Shown here in pieces: positions 45,522 to 56,700 of a stretch of 64,000 bases of DNA. The notes under the pieces are model-generated. The model was not told the origin of the DNA. It did not search any database and saw only the letters and a list, made by a program, of their open reading frames with translations. This DNA is from Trinickia diaoshuihuensis (GTDB lineage Bacteria > Pseudomonadota > Gammaproteobacteria > Burkholderiales > Burkholderiaceae): assembly GCF_003390925.1 (NCBI RefSeq), contig NZ_QUBS01000005.1:1-64000 (forward strand). The letters run 5' to 3'. A program made the translations under genes and the position numbers. The first letter of the stretch is position 1. Each line of letters opens with the position of its first letter.

Positions 45522-47384
45522 TTATTTACGCCTGAGTTGTGAAATATCGCGCACCGCTCCGCGATCGGCCGACGTCGCCAACGCGGCATACGCCTGCAAC
45601 GCCTGCGACACCACGCGTTCGCGATTCGCCGGTTGCCACGCTTGGTCACCGCGCGCTTCCATCGCCGCCCGGCGGCGCGCCAGTTCTTCGTCGCTCACCA
45701 CCAGGTGCATCTTGCGCTGCGGAATGTCGATCTCGATTCGGTCGCCTTCTTCCACGAGCCCGATCGTGCCGCCTTCCGCCGCTTCCGGCGAGGCATGCCC
45801 GATCACGAGTCCCGACGAGCCGCCCGAGAAGCGGCCGTCGGTGAAGAGCGCGCAGGTCTTACCCAACCCTTTCGACTTCAAGTAGGACGTGGGGTACAGC
45901 ATTTCCTGCATACCCGGACCGCCCTTCGGCCCTTCATAACGAATCACGACGACGTCGCCGGCCACGATTTGATCGCCCAGGATCGCATCGACCGCCGCGT
46001 CTTGGCTCTCGAACACGCGTGCGCGCCCCGAAAACACCCACTGCGATTCATCGACGCCCGCCGTCTTGACGATACACCCCTTCTCGGCCAGGTTGCCGTA
46101 AAGCACGGCCAGGCCGCCGTCCTTCGAATAAGCATGCGCCTTGTCGCGAATACAGCCCTTCTCGCGATCGGTGTCGAGCGCGACGTACGTGGCCTCTTGG
46201 CTGAACGCGACGGTGGTGGGGACGCCACCCGGCGCGGCGCGGTAGAACTTGTGTGCATCCTCTCCCGCGCCGCCCTTGACGTCCCACTTCGCAAGCGCAT
46301 CGCCGAGCGTGCCGCTATGCACGTTGCGGCAAGACAAATCGAGCAAATCGGCCCGCGCCAACTCGCCCAGAATGCCCATGATGCCGCCGGCGCGGTGCAC
46401 GTCCTCGATATGGAATTTGTCGGTCGCGGGCGCGACTTTGCATAGGCACGGGACCTTACGCGAAATCCGATCGATGTCGGCCATCGTAAAATCGGCGCCG
46501 GCTTCTTGCGCGGCAGCCAGCAAGTGCAGCACGGTATTCGTCGAGCCGCCCATGGCGACGTCGAGCGCCATCGCGTTTTCGAATGCGCGCTTCGTCGCGA
46601 TATTACGCGGCAACACCGAGGCGTCTTCTTCCTGATAATACCGGCGGCACAAATCGACGATCAGCCGGCCGGCCTGTTCGAACAAGCCCTTGCGCCAAGC
46701 GTGCGTCGCGACGATCGTGCCGTTGCCGGGCAGTGCGAGACCAATCGCCTCGGTCAGGCAGTTCATCGAATTGGCGGTAAACATGCCCGAGCACGAACCG
46801 CAGGTCGGGCAGGCACTGCGCTCGACCTCGGCCACTTCGGCGTCGCTGACCTTCGGGTCGGCCGCCTTGATCATGGCGTCGATCAAGTCGATCTTCGCGA
46901 TCACCTGGCCGTCGCTCGGCGATTTGACCTTGCCCGCTTCCATCGGGCCGCCCGAGACGAATACCACGGGGATGTTCAAGCGCATCGCCGCCATCAGCAT
47001 CCCCGGCGTGATCTTGTCGCAATTGGAGATGCAAACCATCGCATCGGCACAATGCGCGTTGACCATGTATTCGACCGAATCGGCGATCAATTCACGCGAC
47101 GGCAACGAATAGAGCATGCCGCCATGGCCCATGGCGATGCCGTCATCGACGGCGATCGTATTGAATTCCTTGGCGACGCCGCCCGCCGCCTCGATTTCCT
47201 TCGCCACCAAGGCACCCAGATCGCGCAAGTGAACGTGTCCCGGCACGAACTGCGTGAACGAGTTGACCACGGCGATGATCGGCTTGCCGAAATCGTCGTC
47301 TTTCATCCCCGTGGCGCGCCACAAGGCGCGGGCGCCGGCCATGTTGCGGCCGTGCGTCGATGTGCGTGAGCGGTAGTTGGGCAT
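45522..47384 (-). CDS. ilvD: Dihydroxy-acid dehydratase, enterobacterial type
   Basis: Dehydrates 2,3-dihydroxy-isovalerate and -3-methylvalerate in branched-chain amino acid synthesis, using an Fe-S cluster. The product has 620 residues and is nearly collinear with E. coli IlvD, beginning [20 protein letters not shown]. Cluster and Mg2+ site regions are [34 protein letters not shown] and [20 protein letters not shown] 47384 is chosen over 47390 because TGAGG lies 7 bases before it. The close match to the enterobacterial form, which is longer than the roughly 557-residue form common in Burkholderia, suggests an extra copy. Confidence 0.92.
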   Translation of the reverse strand: MPNYRSRTSTHGRNMAGARALWRATGMKDDDFGKPIIAVVNSFTQFVPGHVHLRDLGALVAKEIEAAGGVAKEFNTIAVDDGIAMGHGGMLYSLPSRELIADSVEYMVNAHCADAMVCISNCDKITPGMLMAAMRLNIPVVFVSGGPMEAGKVKSPSDGQVIAKIDLIDAMIKAADPKVSDAEVAEVERSACPTCGSCSGMFTANSMNCLTEAIGLALPGNGTIVATHAWRKGLFEQAGRLIVDLCRRYYQEEDASVLPRNIATKRAFENAMALDVAMGGSTNTVLHLLAAAQEAGADFTMADIDRISRKVPCLCKVAPATDKFHIEDVHRAGGIMGILGELARADLLDLSCRNVHSGTLGDALAKWDVKGGAGEDAHKFYRAAPGGVPTTVAFSQEATYVALDTDREKGCIRDKAHAYSKDGGLAVLYGNLAEKGCIVKTAGVDESQWVFSGRARVFESQDAAVDAILGDQIVAGDVVVIRYEGPKGGPGMQEMLYPTSYLKSKGLGKTCALFTDGRFSGGSSGLVIGHASPEAAEGGTIGLVEEGDRIEIDIPQRKMHLVVSDEELARRRAAMEARGDQAWQPANRERVVSQALQAYAALATSADRGAVRDISQLRRK

Positions 47385-47589
47385 CTGCATCCTCAGGTAT
47401 CGCGGTCGTCGATGTTTCGAATCGCACCAAGCCCCGCTCGATCGACGTCCGCGGGCAATGGCGGCATCCCTGCGCTGGCCTGAATTCGGCGCTTGCGCGC
47501 ACGGGATGCATATTGATTGCCGGAATACTGAGAGATAATCGTTAAGACGTCCAATATATTTTTTCTAGTCAATTAAGTCTTTTCACATA

Positions 47590-48900
47590 TCAGGCGGTCA
47601 CAGGTGCGGCGATGCGCTCGGAACGCATCCAAGCCAGGGCCGCGCCCAGGCCGAGTATCGCGAGACAGACGATCGGCACGATCATCGGACCGAACGGCGA
47701 CGCGGTCAGCTTGCCCGCCAACGGCATCAGGTTTTGGCCGAAGAAGCCCCCCAAGTTTCCGATCGAATTGATGGCCGCGATGCTCGCCGCGGCGCGCGCG
47801 CCCGTAAAGTAGCGCGGGGGCATGGACCAAAAGCACGGGTAAAGCAGAGGAATACACGCGCCGCCGAGGACGAGCGCGGCGAATCGAAGCGGCGTGGACG
47901 GCAACACGAGGCTCAACAGGAATCCGGCGACACCGCAAGCCGCGACGATGGCAATCGCCCGCAGGATGCTTTTCGCGCGGCGCAACTTCGCGGGCAGGTA
48001 CACGAGCAACAGTACCGACAACCCCCAGGGCAGCATGCTCAGCCACCCGTTCGTCGTGCTCGATACGCCGAACGATTTGACCAGCGTGGGAAGCCAATAG
48101 GTCACGCCGTACAGTGACGTGGACATCAACATATAAGTCGCGGCGAACAGCATCACGCGCGGATCGAGCAGCGCCTTCCAGGGATGCGCATGTTCCGCGT
48201 GCGCCGGCTTCTCGCGTTCGAGCGCCGCGGCGACGAGTTGCTTTTCCTTCTCGTTCAAAAAGCGCGCTTCACGATAGGACGCGGGCAAGACCTTGAATAC
48301 CGTCACCGCGACCAGCACGGCGGGTAGCCCCGTCGCGATGAAGACCCATTGCCACCCCGCGAGCCCCCAGACGCCGTTCAAGCTCAAGAGCCACCCGCCC
48401 ACGAGCGAGCCGAGCATGTTCGCCAACGCGCTGCCGAGCGTAAAGATGCCGAGCACGCGCGCGCGATAACTTTGCGGAAACCAAAGCGTGAGGTAATAGA
48501 TCACCCCGGGATAGAACCCGGCCTCCGCCACTCCGAGCGCGAAGCGCAGGCCGCAAAACACTTGCATCGACGTGGTAAAGCCCATCAGCACGGTAATCGC
48601 CCCCCACGTCAGCATGATGCGGGCGAGCCAGAGACGGGCGCCGAACCGATGCAGCGCCAGCGTGCTCGGCACCTCGAACAGCAAGTAGCCGATAAAGAAC
48701 AGCGAAGACGCAAGGCCGAAGGCCGTTTCGGTCATATGCAAGCTGTGCACCATCTGCAGCTTTGCAAAACCGACGTTCTGCCGGTCGATGAACGCGATCA
48801 AGAACATGACGACGACGACGGGCATCAAGCGCCGGGCGATCTTCGACATGACCGCGCGTTCCTGCGCGGATTGCGTTTCAAACGTAGTGCTTTCGTCCAT
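47590..48900 (-). CDS. MFS transporter, ACS family (organic anion uptake)
   Basis: A 436-residue carrier with about 12 membrane helices. The N-terminus has VVMFLIAFIDRQNVGFAKLQ, the first helix with the charged pair of the anion:cation symporter family, and SSLFFIGYLLFEVPSTLALH with the following RFGARLWLARIM loop. Such proteins import tartrate, phthalate, glucarate or similar acids. It lies upstream of ilvD on the same strand with a 200-base gap, and the gap contains an AT-rich segment that might hold a promoter. Its substrate is not known. Confidence 0.87.
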   Translation of the reverse strand: MDESTTFETQSAQERAVMSKIARRLMPVVVVMFLIAFIDRQNVGFAKLQMVHSLHMTETAFGLASSLFFIGYLLFEVPSTLALHRFGARLWLARIMLTWGAITVLMGFTTSMQVFCGLRFALGVAEAGFYPGVIYYLTLWFPQSYRARVLGIFTLGSALANMLGSLVGGWLLSLNGVWGLAGWQWVFIATGLPAVLVAVTVFKVLPASYREARFLNEKEKQLVAAALEREKPAHAEHAHPWKALLDPRVMLFAATYMLMSTSLYGVTYWLPTLVKSFGVSSTTNGWLSMLPWGLSVLLLVYLPAKLRRAKSILRAIAIVAACGVAGFLLSLVLPSTPLRFAALVLGGACIPLLYPCFWSMPPRYFTGARAAASIAAINSIGNLGGFFGQNLMPLAGKLTASPFGPMIVPIVCLAILGLGAALAWMRSERIAAPVTA

Positions 48901-48972
48901 TAGTACTCCTCAGTGTATTTGGTATCCGTATTCGATGTCGATGCCGATTCGGCCAGCCGCGCTGCCTATCAT

Positions 48973-50022
48973 CTACGGCCCATGAAAGTCGCCCAATTGC
49001 GCCACGAACATTTCATTCCATGTACGCGGCTTCGCCTTGATCGTCCCGACTCGATATAAAAAATCGACAAAATCCATCAGTTGGCCCGGGTGGATCGAGA
49101 AGCGCGTCTGCGGCGCGGCGAGCATTTGCACCACGGCGTCGCGCGACAAGCCAAGGTTCGATGCGGCGACGTAGACCTGCGCCGCTGCCGCGGGATCCTG
49201 GGCGATCATGCGGTTGGCCTCGTCGAGCGCTCCGATGAACGCGCGCGCAAGCACCGGCTCGGCATCGACGATACGTTTGGGCGCGAATACGACGTCGAGC
49301 GTCAACGGCCCCAGTACATCGAGCGAATCGGCCACGCGATGGATCCCCTGCTCGCGCAATTCGAGCGTAGAAAATGGCGGCGAGCCGAAATGCGCGGTAA
49401 TGCCGCCCTCGCGGCGAATCAGCGCTTGCATGGCCTGGGGATGGGGCAAGTTGACGGTGATCGAGTCGAGCCGGGCGAAGTGCTGGGCACCGAGCAATCG
49501 GCTCGCGAGCATTTGCAGCACGACGGCCGAGAGCGAGGTCCGGATCCCTGGCACCGCGATGCGGTCGGCCGGCGTGAAATCGCCGAGCGTCTTGATGCCG
49601 GGCCGATTCGTATTGAGCGAGAGTGAGGTGCTCGACAGGCCGCTGATACCGATGACTTCGACGTTCGGGATGCCGCGCGAACGCGCCCACAATTCGATGA
49701 AGCCCGGCGCGCCGGCCGCCGCGAAATCGAGCGAGCCTGCCATCATGGCATCGTCGACCGAATTGCCTCCATCGAGCAGGACCCACTCGACACGCAGCCC
49801 AGGCATGCCCAGTTGCGCCGCATGGCGCTCGAAGAGCCGCTGACGCTCCATGACGAGCAACGGCAAATACAGCAAGCCATAGCCCTTCGAGATGCGTATC
49901 GCGCGTGCGTTGCCCAGCGCCAATGCCGGCGCTAACAAAGCGCCGAGACCGGCCGCCACCAGCGCGCGGCGGCGAGGCGAAGGCGCGTTCGAGCCGCCTG
50001 CGCCGCCCACCTCGTCGTGCAT
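48973..50022 (-). CDS. Sulfonate/nitrate-type ABC substrate-binding protein, orphan
   Basis: A 349-residue periplasmic-type protein with an N-terminal region PRRRALVAAGLGALLAPALA that looks like a Tat or Sec signal. The mature part has the NMT1/SsuA-like fold: IRISKGYGLLYLPLLVMERQ, a GGNSVDDAMMAGSLDFAAAG stretch for ligand-induced hinge binding, and FAPKRIVDAEPVLARAFIGA. No permease or ATPase gene is adjacent. The divergent neighbour is a two-component system 169 bases away, so the protein may deliver a ligand for sensing or belong to a distant transporter that the system controls. Confidence 0.82.
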   Translation of the reverse strand: MHDEVGGAGGSNAPSPRRRALVAAGLGALLAPALALGNARAIRISKGYGLLYLPLLVMERQRLFERHAAQLGMPGLRVEWVLLDGGNSVDDAMMAGSLDFAAAGAPGFIELWARSRGIPNVEVIGISGLSSTSLSLNTNRPGIKTLGDFTPADRIAVPGIRTSLSAVVLQMLASRLLGAQHFARLDSITVNLPHPQAMQALIRREGGITAHFGSPPFSTLELREQGIHRVADSLDVLGPLTLDVVFAPKRIVDAEPVLARAFIGALDEANRMIAQDPAAAAQVYVAASNLGLSRDAVVQMLAAPQTRFSIHPGQLMDFVDFLYRVGTIKAKPRTWNEMFVAQLGDFHGP

Positions 50023-50191
50023 CGTATCGTCTCCTCTAATTTCAACGCGGCGCGTGCGCCGTCGTGCTTGACAAGGTTATCGACCGAGTCTGAGAAAATG
50101 CTGACATCGGCTCCCCGGGAAAACCCCTAACTCAGCGCATTCCATCGCGCCGATCGCCGGCACGAGCGAACACATCAGCAGGAACGGCATT

Positions 50192-50857
50192 ATGCGTATT
50201 TTGGTCGTAGAGGACGATGCTCAGATCGGCGCGGCGATCCGCGCCCGCCTGACGCGTCTAGGGCATGCGGTCGATCTCGAAGCGGACGGCGCCACGGCGA
50301 ATACGCTGTTGCGCGTCGAGCGCTTCGATCTGATCGTGCTCGATGTCATGTTGCCGACGATGGACGGTTTGACGATCTTGCGCAACCTGCGCTCGGCGGG
50401 CTCCCTGACGCCGGTGCTGCTCGTGACGGCCCGCTCCGCTATCGACGATCGGGTCAGCGGCCTGGGGTTCGGCGCCGACGACTATCTAGTCAAGCCGTTC
50501 GACTACCGCGAGCTGGAAGCGCGTGTGCAAACGCTTTTGCGCCGCAACACGGGCCAAGCGAGCAACGTCCTTCATGTCGGCGCGCTCGCGATCGATCGCA
50601 GCAGCCGGCTCGTCGAACTCGACGGCAAACCGCTTTCACTGTCCCGGCAGGAATTCGCGCTGCTCGAAATCCTCGCCAGCCGGCCGCAACGCATCTTCTC
50701 GAAGGAAGAGTTGCTCAGTCAGCTCTTCAGCTTGGGCAACGAGCCGACGACGAATGCGGTCGAACAATACGTCACGCGTGTCCGCAAAAAGCTGCAAGGC
50801 AGTTCGGTGGAGATCCGCACCGCGCGCGGCATGGGGTACCAGATTGCCACGCTTTGA
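50192..50857 (+). CDS. OmpR-family response regulator (TctD/QseB-like)
   Basis: A 221-residue response regulator. The receiver domain has the acidic pair VVEDDAQIG at residues 6-13, phosphoacceptor Asp51 in DLIVLDVMLPTMDG, Thr in LLVTARSAIDD and Lys in DDYLVKPFDY. The C-terminal winged helix contains LSRQEFALLEILASRPQR and TTNAVEQYVTRVRKKLQGSS, as in TctD/QseB. The downstream sensor gene overlaps its 3' end by 14 bases. The divergent binding-protein gene is a probable target. Confidence 0.92.
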   Translation: MRILVVEDDAQIGAAIRARLTRLGHAVDLEADGATANTLLRVERFDLIVLDVMLPTMDGLTILRNLRSAGSLTPVLLVTARSAIDDRVSGLGFGADDYLVKPFDYRELEARVQTLLRRNTGQASNVLHVGALAIDRSSRLVELDGKPLSLSRQEFALLEILASRPQRIFSKEELLSQLFSLGNEPTTNAVEQYVTRVRKKLQGSSVEIRTARGMGYQIATL

Positions 50858-52241
50858 TTGGTTTCCGAAAACCTTATTCGGACGCACGCTGCTATTCATC
50901 GCGCTGATCGTCGTATCGGGCGCGGTCGCGCTCGCCGTCATCGCCCGCTATTACGCGGGCGTGGCTTCGCAACGCGCGTACGATCAACTGTTGGCGGGCG
51001 CCACGATCCAAGTCGCCGAAGATTTGTATGTGCAAGGCGGCGTGCTCGCCCTGAACCTCCCGGTGGCGGCGCTGTCAACGCTGTCGCGTTACGACCTCGT
51101 TTATTACAAGGTCGTCGATTCGCGCGGCATCGTCGTGGCGGGCTACGCCGATCTACCGAGTCCCGCGAGCAACGTCGCCGCGCGCAACGGCCCGCAGTTC
51201 GCGGACGCGGCCTACCAGGGGCAACCCGTACGCACAGCATCGCTCGCGCGTTACTTGCCCGAGGAACATGTTCCCGGATGGGCGGTCGTCACCGTCGCGC
51301 AAACCACGCATGCACGCCGGCAACTAACGAACGACATGAGCTTCAAGGTATGGACGCTCATCTTGCTGATGAGCATCCTCGCGATCGGCGCGAGCGGTCT
51401 CGCGATCCGCCGCGGCCTGCGTCCGTTAGCACGCATCGAGACGATCATCGCCGCGCGCGATCCCGCCGACCTGCGGCCCGTGGCCGCCGATACGCCTAGC
51501 GAGATCAACGCGATCGTCGGCGCGATCAACGGCTTGATCGGGCGGCTTGCCGAGCGCATGACGGCGATGCAGCGCTTTATCGCCGACGCCGCGCACCAAA
51601 TGCGCACGCCCCTCGCACGGCTCGACGCGCAGATCGAGCTCCTTGGCGACGAGCACGATCCCGCCCGTCTGGCCACGCGCTTGGATGCGCTGCGCACGAC
51701 ATGTTCCGATGTGGGCCGGCTCACGGGGCAGTTGCTCAATCACGCCATGGTGACGCACCGGACGCAAGCCGTTCCGCTCCAGCCCGTGGACCTCGTTGCG
51801 CTCGCCAAGGAAGTGCTAGGGCGTGCGATCCCGCTTGCCGATGAGCGCGACGTGACCGTCGCATTCGATACCGATACGCGCGAGGCCACGATCGCCGGCG
51901 ATCCGATCGGCTTGCAAGAAGCGTTGTCGAACGTGCTGCATAACGCGCTGCTGCACGGCAAGGCGGACGAGATCGTCGTATCGGTCGCGGCCACCGGCGC
52001 CCCGGTCACGCTAACCGTGACAGACAACGGGCCCGGCATCCCGCCCGAGCATTGGGAAGCCGCGCTGCGGCCGTTCGAACGATTGGGGCAAGATGACTCG
52101 GCGCGGCGCACGGGGTCCGGGTTGGGCCTGGCCATCGTGCAAGAAGTCGTGAAAGCGCACGGCGGCGCCATCCGCTTCGCGTTCCCGCCGGGAGGCGGCT
52201 TCGCCGTCATATTGGCGTTTCCACCCATGAACGAGCGGTGA
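50844..52241 (+). CDS. Sensor histidine kinase (TctE-like)
   Basis: A 465-residue membrane kinase. A TTG at 50844 is the best start: it overlaps the regulator stop and has GGGG 8 bases upstream; no ATG or GTG lies nearby in frame. Domains: TM1 LLFIALIVVSGAVALAVIAR, a periplasmic 2CSK_N-like region (YAGVASQRAYDQLLAGATI, WAVVTVAQTTHARRQL), TM2 VWTLILLMSILAIGASGLAI, HAMP, HisKA with His251 in DAAHQMRTPLARLDAQ, and HATPase with NVLHNALLHG, TVTDNGPGIPPEHW and GSGLGLAIVQEVVKAHGG. TctE relatives respond to tricarboxylates, but the ligand here is unknown. Confidence 0.9.
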   Translation: MPRFDWFPKTLFGRTLLFIALIVVSGAVALAVIARYYAGVASQRAYDQLLAGATIQVAEDLYVQGGVLALNLPVAALSTLSRYDLVYYKVVDSRGIVVAGYADLPSPASNVAARNGPQFADAAYQGQPVRTASLARYLPEEHVPGWAVVTVAQTTHARRQLTNDMSFKVWTLILLMSILAIGASGLAIRRGLRPLARIETIIAARDPADLRPVAADTPSEINAIVGAINGLIGRLAERMTAMQRFIADAAHQMRTPLARLDAQIELLGDEHDPARLATRLDALRTTCSDVGRLTGQLLNHAMVTHRTQAVPLQPVDLVALAKEVLGRAIPLADERDVTVAFDTDTREATIAGDPIGLQEALSNVLHNALLHGKADEIVVSVAATGAPVTLTVTDNGPGIPPEHWEAALRPFERLGQDDSARRTGSGLGLAIVQEVVKAHGGAIRFAFPPGGGFAVILAFPPMNER

Positions 52242-52454
52242 GCGGCGCATGCGCACGTCGCGCCAGGCGGCTCGAGTTCGAGGGCTGGAACGATCGATCG
52301 GCTTGGCCTCAGTTCCTTTGAGGGAATTGGCCGGCCTTTCCCCTTCATCTCACGGCGTGGGCTTCTCACGGGCTTTGATACGCTAGCGGCATCTCCATAC
52401 CGTCAGCATGACCGCGCGCGATCGCCCGGGCCTGACAGACGCGACCGAACGCCC

Positions 52455-53552
52455 ATGCAGCAGCCGAACGCCTTGAATTTCTCCGCCAGTCCCGGCGCGC
52501 TTCCAGCCAGCGTCGTGGCGCAAGCGCGCGACGCCATCGTCGCGTTGCCCGAGACGGGCGTCTCCGTGCTGGCCATGAGCCATCGTTCCGATTGGTTCGT
52601 CTCGATCCTCGAAGAGGCCGAGCGCAATATTCGCAGCCTGCTCGGTTTGTCCGACCAATACGCGGTCTCCTTTCTGCAAGGAGGCAGCAGCTTGCTGTTC
52701 GCGACGGTGCCGATGAACTTCGCGACGCCTGCGTTCGAGCCGCCCGAGTATGTGGTCTCCGGCTATTGGAGCGCCCGTGCCTCGGCTGAATCGGGCCGTG
52801 TCGGGGCGCATCGCATCGTGTGGGACGGGCAACGCAGCGGCTTTCGCGAATTGCCGGCGCTCGAACAACTCGCGGTCGATCCGCGTGCGGCGTATCTGCA
52901 TTACGTCTCGAACGAAACCATCGAAGGTTTGCAATTCGCGTCGCCGGAGCGCGATTCGACGGTACCGCTCATCGCGGACATGTCGTCCGATTTTTTGTCC
53001 AAACCTATCGCCGCACAGCGCTTCGGCATGATCTACGCGCACGCTCAAAAAAACCTCGGCGCGGCCGGGGTAACCGTTGCGGTAATCGATCGGTCGCTTT
53101 TGATGCGTATTCCCGGCGGCATGCCGCACATCTTGGATTTCCGCACGCAAGTCGCGCACGGCTCGAAATACAACACGCCGCCCGTATTCTCCATTTACGT
53201 TCTGGCATTGATCACTCGATGGCTCCGCGACGAGATCGGCGGTCTGGAACAAATGCGGCGTATCAATGAAGCTAAAGCCGAACGCCTCTATGCGGCGCTA
53301 GACGAGATGGGCGATGCCGTGGCGATTCACGCGAAGCGGCCGTGGCGCTCTCGCGTGAACGTAGCCTTCACATTCGGCGATGCACGCCTCGATCGCGCCT
53401 TTCTCGATATCGCGCAGGCGCGCGGGATGAGCGGGCTCGAAGGTCACCGCTCGCTGCGCGGCTTGCGTGCGTCGCTGTACAACGCGGTCACGCCGCAAGC
53501 CGTCGAGACGCTTTGCGAAACGCTGATGGAATTCGCTTTGCAACGCACTTGA
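52455..53552 (+). CDS. serC: Phosphoserine aminotransferase-like protein
   Basis: Predicted PLP-dependent 3-phosphoserine aminotransferase for serine and pyridoxine synthesis, 365 residues. The fold-type I start LNFSASPGALPASVVAQARD matches SerC. PLP Lys199 lies in IYAHAQKNLGAAGVTVAVID, and FNTPP appears as KYNTPPVFSIYV. The C-terminal LEGHRSLRGLRASLYNA with substrate-binding Arg residues is conserved. The phosphate-contact region reads FLQGGSSLLFATVPMNF, differing from the usual HGGGRGQ, so this may be a divergent paralogue acting on another amino acid. The gene stands apart from the usual pheA/aroA neighbours. Confidence 0.82.
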   Translation: MQQPNALNFSASPGALPASVVAQARDAIVALPETGVSVLAMSHRSDWFVSILEEAERNIRSLLGLSDQYAVSFLQGGSSLLFATVPMNFATPAFEPPEYVVSGYWSARASAESGRVGAHRIVWDGQRSGFRELPALEQLAVDPRAAYLHYVSNETIEGLQFASPERDSTVPLIADMSSDFLSKPIAAQRFGMIYAHAQKNLGAAGVTVAVIDRSLLMRIPGGMPHILDFRTQVAHGSKYNTPPVFSIYVLALITRWLRDEIGGLEQMRRINEAKAERLYAALDEMGDAVAIHAKRPWRSRVNVAFTFGDARLDRAFLDIAQARGMSGLEGHRSLRGLRASLYNAVTPQAVETLCETLMEFALQRT

Positions 53553-53711
53553 AATTCCGCGTCAAGCATACGAAGTCTCGTAGATTTAAAAATAATCGTT
53601 CGCCACGCTACGATCGTTCGTAAGTTATCCTAATCACTTCAACCGCCCTGACATGCCGTCGTCATTTGCGGATGGGACGCTAATCGCTCCCGATCTCTTC
53701 GATGAGCGACC

Positions 53712-56700
53712 ATGCAATTGAGAATCGACGGCACCGGCAACACGACGAACACCCCACCGCAACAACCCGCCCCCGCGGCCTCGCCTCAACCGCCTTCGTT
53801 CGAACTGAAGGCAGGGCAAAAACTGGCGGCCGGCCAATCGATTCGATCGGCCGACGGCCGGTTCGAACTCACGATGCAGCGCGACGGCAATCTCGTCGAA
53901 TACGACTTGAAGACGAACGTCGCCGTTTGGTCGAGCAAAAGCGCCAACTCGGGCGCCACCGTCGCATACATGCAGCAAGACGGCAACCTCGTGCTCTACA
54001 AGGTCGATCCCGACACGCTGTGCGTCGCCGGTAAGAACGATGTATGGAGCACGAAGACGAACGGGCACGCCGGCGCCGCGTTGACGCTGCAGACGAACGG
54101 CGATCTGACTGTCGGCAAGACATCCGGCAGCGCGGACGGCGCCTTCTGGCACTCGGGCGAACCGCTTTACGAAGTGCCCGGCGCGCTGCCGCCACTGACG
54201 ACGGGCGGCAATCCCGCCACGACCGATCCGCTCTCGCGCGCCGCCGTCGGCTTGTTCGCTCCGGGCGCGAACGAACTCGGCATCAGCCGCTTCAATTTGA
54301 GCGCGGGCGGCAGCGCATACGACGTGCTACGCGATCAGCACGTGTTCGATCAACCGAATCTGACTGACGATACGGCGCTGCTCGACGCCAACCTCGCGGC
54401 CACGCCGTCGCTCGATCGAAAGCCGTTCGGCGATCGCCCGGCGAACGCACCGGGCGACGTATACCACCTGAGCGTGGGGCAAACGGTGATGGTCCTCGAT
54501 TCGACGCGTCTCGGCTATCTCGAGCAGCAACGTACGCAGCTCCAAGCCATCGAACAAGGACCGGCGAAGGATCGGGCAAATGCATCGACCGAACTGAAGG
54601 CAAGCGTCTACCAGGAACTGCTCTATGCATCGACGCAGCAGTCGGTGCCGAACGTCGATCAACTCGCCTCGACTTTGCGCGCGCGGGCGCCGCAGGATCC
54701 GGCCTATCAAAGCGCCATCGCCGACGCTGCCGGCATGCTGCAAAGAACGCTAAGCGCGCAAGGCCGGACAGCCGATCAACTCGGCAAGATCGATGCCGCC
54801 GGCGCGGCCGGCGACTGGAACGGCGTACGCCGGCTCGTTCACGATCAGATCGTCGCCACGGCCGGTGCAGATCAAGGCTCGCAAGCGCTCGGCGACATAA
54901 CCGCGCGCGCCAGCGTGTATCTGACGTATGCGGGCGGCGACCCGCGCTTCGCGGCCGCCGTACAGAGCGGAATCGACGACGCCAAGCACACGGTGCTGAT
55001 CGACCGTCCCGCGCAAGCCGTCGTCGATACGTACAAACAGCACGGCGCCGCGGCGGCGATGCAAACGCTCGCGAGCATCACCGATCCGCAGACGGCAACG
55101 ATCGGCCAGGTCGGCGCGATCATGGTCGACGCGCGCGTGCAAAACGTCGTCCAACAGGCGCTGCGCGATACTGCGTCATGGCAAGGCAGCGGCCCGAATC
55201 GGCCGGCGGCCGTGTTGATGTCGTTATCGGCCGCATGCCAGCATGCCATCGAGAGCGATCAGGGAACGAACGGCACCGGCAAGGCGGCCGTCGATCGGAT
55301 CGCGACTTACATCGTCGCGCAAGCCGATGGCGTCCCGCCGGATTCAGGCATGGACGTGTTCCAAAACGTGCAGCTCACGCGCGACGCTTTTGCCGATGCG
55401 GGCCGGCAGGGCAACGTTGCGCTCGCGTTCGCCGTGGGTGCGCAGGCCCGTCTTTATCGCAACGATTTCTACGCAAGCTGCGTCATCGACGGCGCCCGCC
55501 AGGGACTCGACGGATTCGCAGCGAACGTGAAATCGCTCAAGGACAAACTGTCGAGCGAGGGCGCATTCGCCAGCGAGCCGCTCGCCAACTGGGGCGCGGC
55601 GGGCACGCCGGCCGAACAAAGCGTGCTGATCGCAAAATTGTTTGCGGCCAATCCGAAGGCGGCCAAACAGTTCGAAGACGATTCGGCCGGCATCCCCGCC
55701 CTGCAGGAAACGGCCGACGGCGTGCAAGCGGCCGTGACCGCCTATGGCGCCGAGCTCAAAGGCGTGCAAGGATTCGATACGGATATACCGAAGTCGATGC
55801 AAAGCGGTCAATACATGTGGTCGGTGTCGGATTCGCCGAGCGTCGTCGCGGCGCTGCATTCGGCGGACGGTCTCGGCATCGTCAGCCCCGATGCCAAACA
55901 GGAACCCACCAATACGTTGTGGCTCCAGCGTTCGATGCGCAAGGTCTACGAGCAGATCGGCAAGCATTTGATCGGCTCGCTGGCCGCGGACGGGGCCGAT
56001 AGCGTCCTCTCGCCGAGCGGCGCCAAGATGGCGCTGTCGGTTTGGAAGCGGGCGAACAAGTCGTTGGGCGCCGAGCTTTACTTCCAGAACGCGGCCTATT
56101 CGCTCGGCGAAGCATCATCGGGCGGATTGTTCTCGGCGTTGCAAAACGGCGCCTCCGCGATCCGGCAAGAACTCGGCGGCGTCTCGTACGCCCTCGCCGC
56201 GGGCATTCCCGCCGGCAAACTTCCGTCGCTGCGGCCCGACTCGGGCGAGACCCCGCTCGCCAAGGCCTATTCGAGCCTATCGAACAGCATCGACAGTCTC
56301 GATATCCCGGCCGGCGCGCGCTCCAGCTTGAAGATCTCGACGAAACTGATGCTGCAAGACACGTCGGACTTGGCCTCGGCCATTCTCGGCATCACCGAAG
56401 CCGTCGACGACTTCAGCAAAGGCAAGCCGATCCAGGGCGTGGGCGAACTGCTGAATTCGGCGGGCTACGCGACGTTGTTGACGGGCTCGGGCATCGACGC
56501 GGCCGAATTGCCCGAAGGCGCCACGGTGCTTGGACTGAGCGGCGAGGCATGGGATCTCATCGGCGGACCGACGGTCGCCGTTGCCGCGCTGCTCGTCACG
56601 ACGGCCAATGCCTACGAGAACTCACATACGCACGACGGCGACGACAAACAGGCACTGATCTCGATGGGCGTGCACCCCGACGTCGCCGAGCAATTGGCCA

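Noticed and set aside
47520-47589. AT-rich segment with TTGACT on the minus strand upstream of ilvD
   Set aside because: No consistent -10 at the right spacing, and no leader peptide or attenuator was seen.
53599-53620. TTCG-N14-TTCG upstream of the bulb-lectin gene, resembling an hrpII/PIP box
   Set aside because: The known boxes need 16 bases between the TTCG elements; here there are 14, so type III regulator control is not supported.
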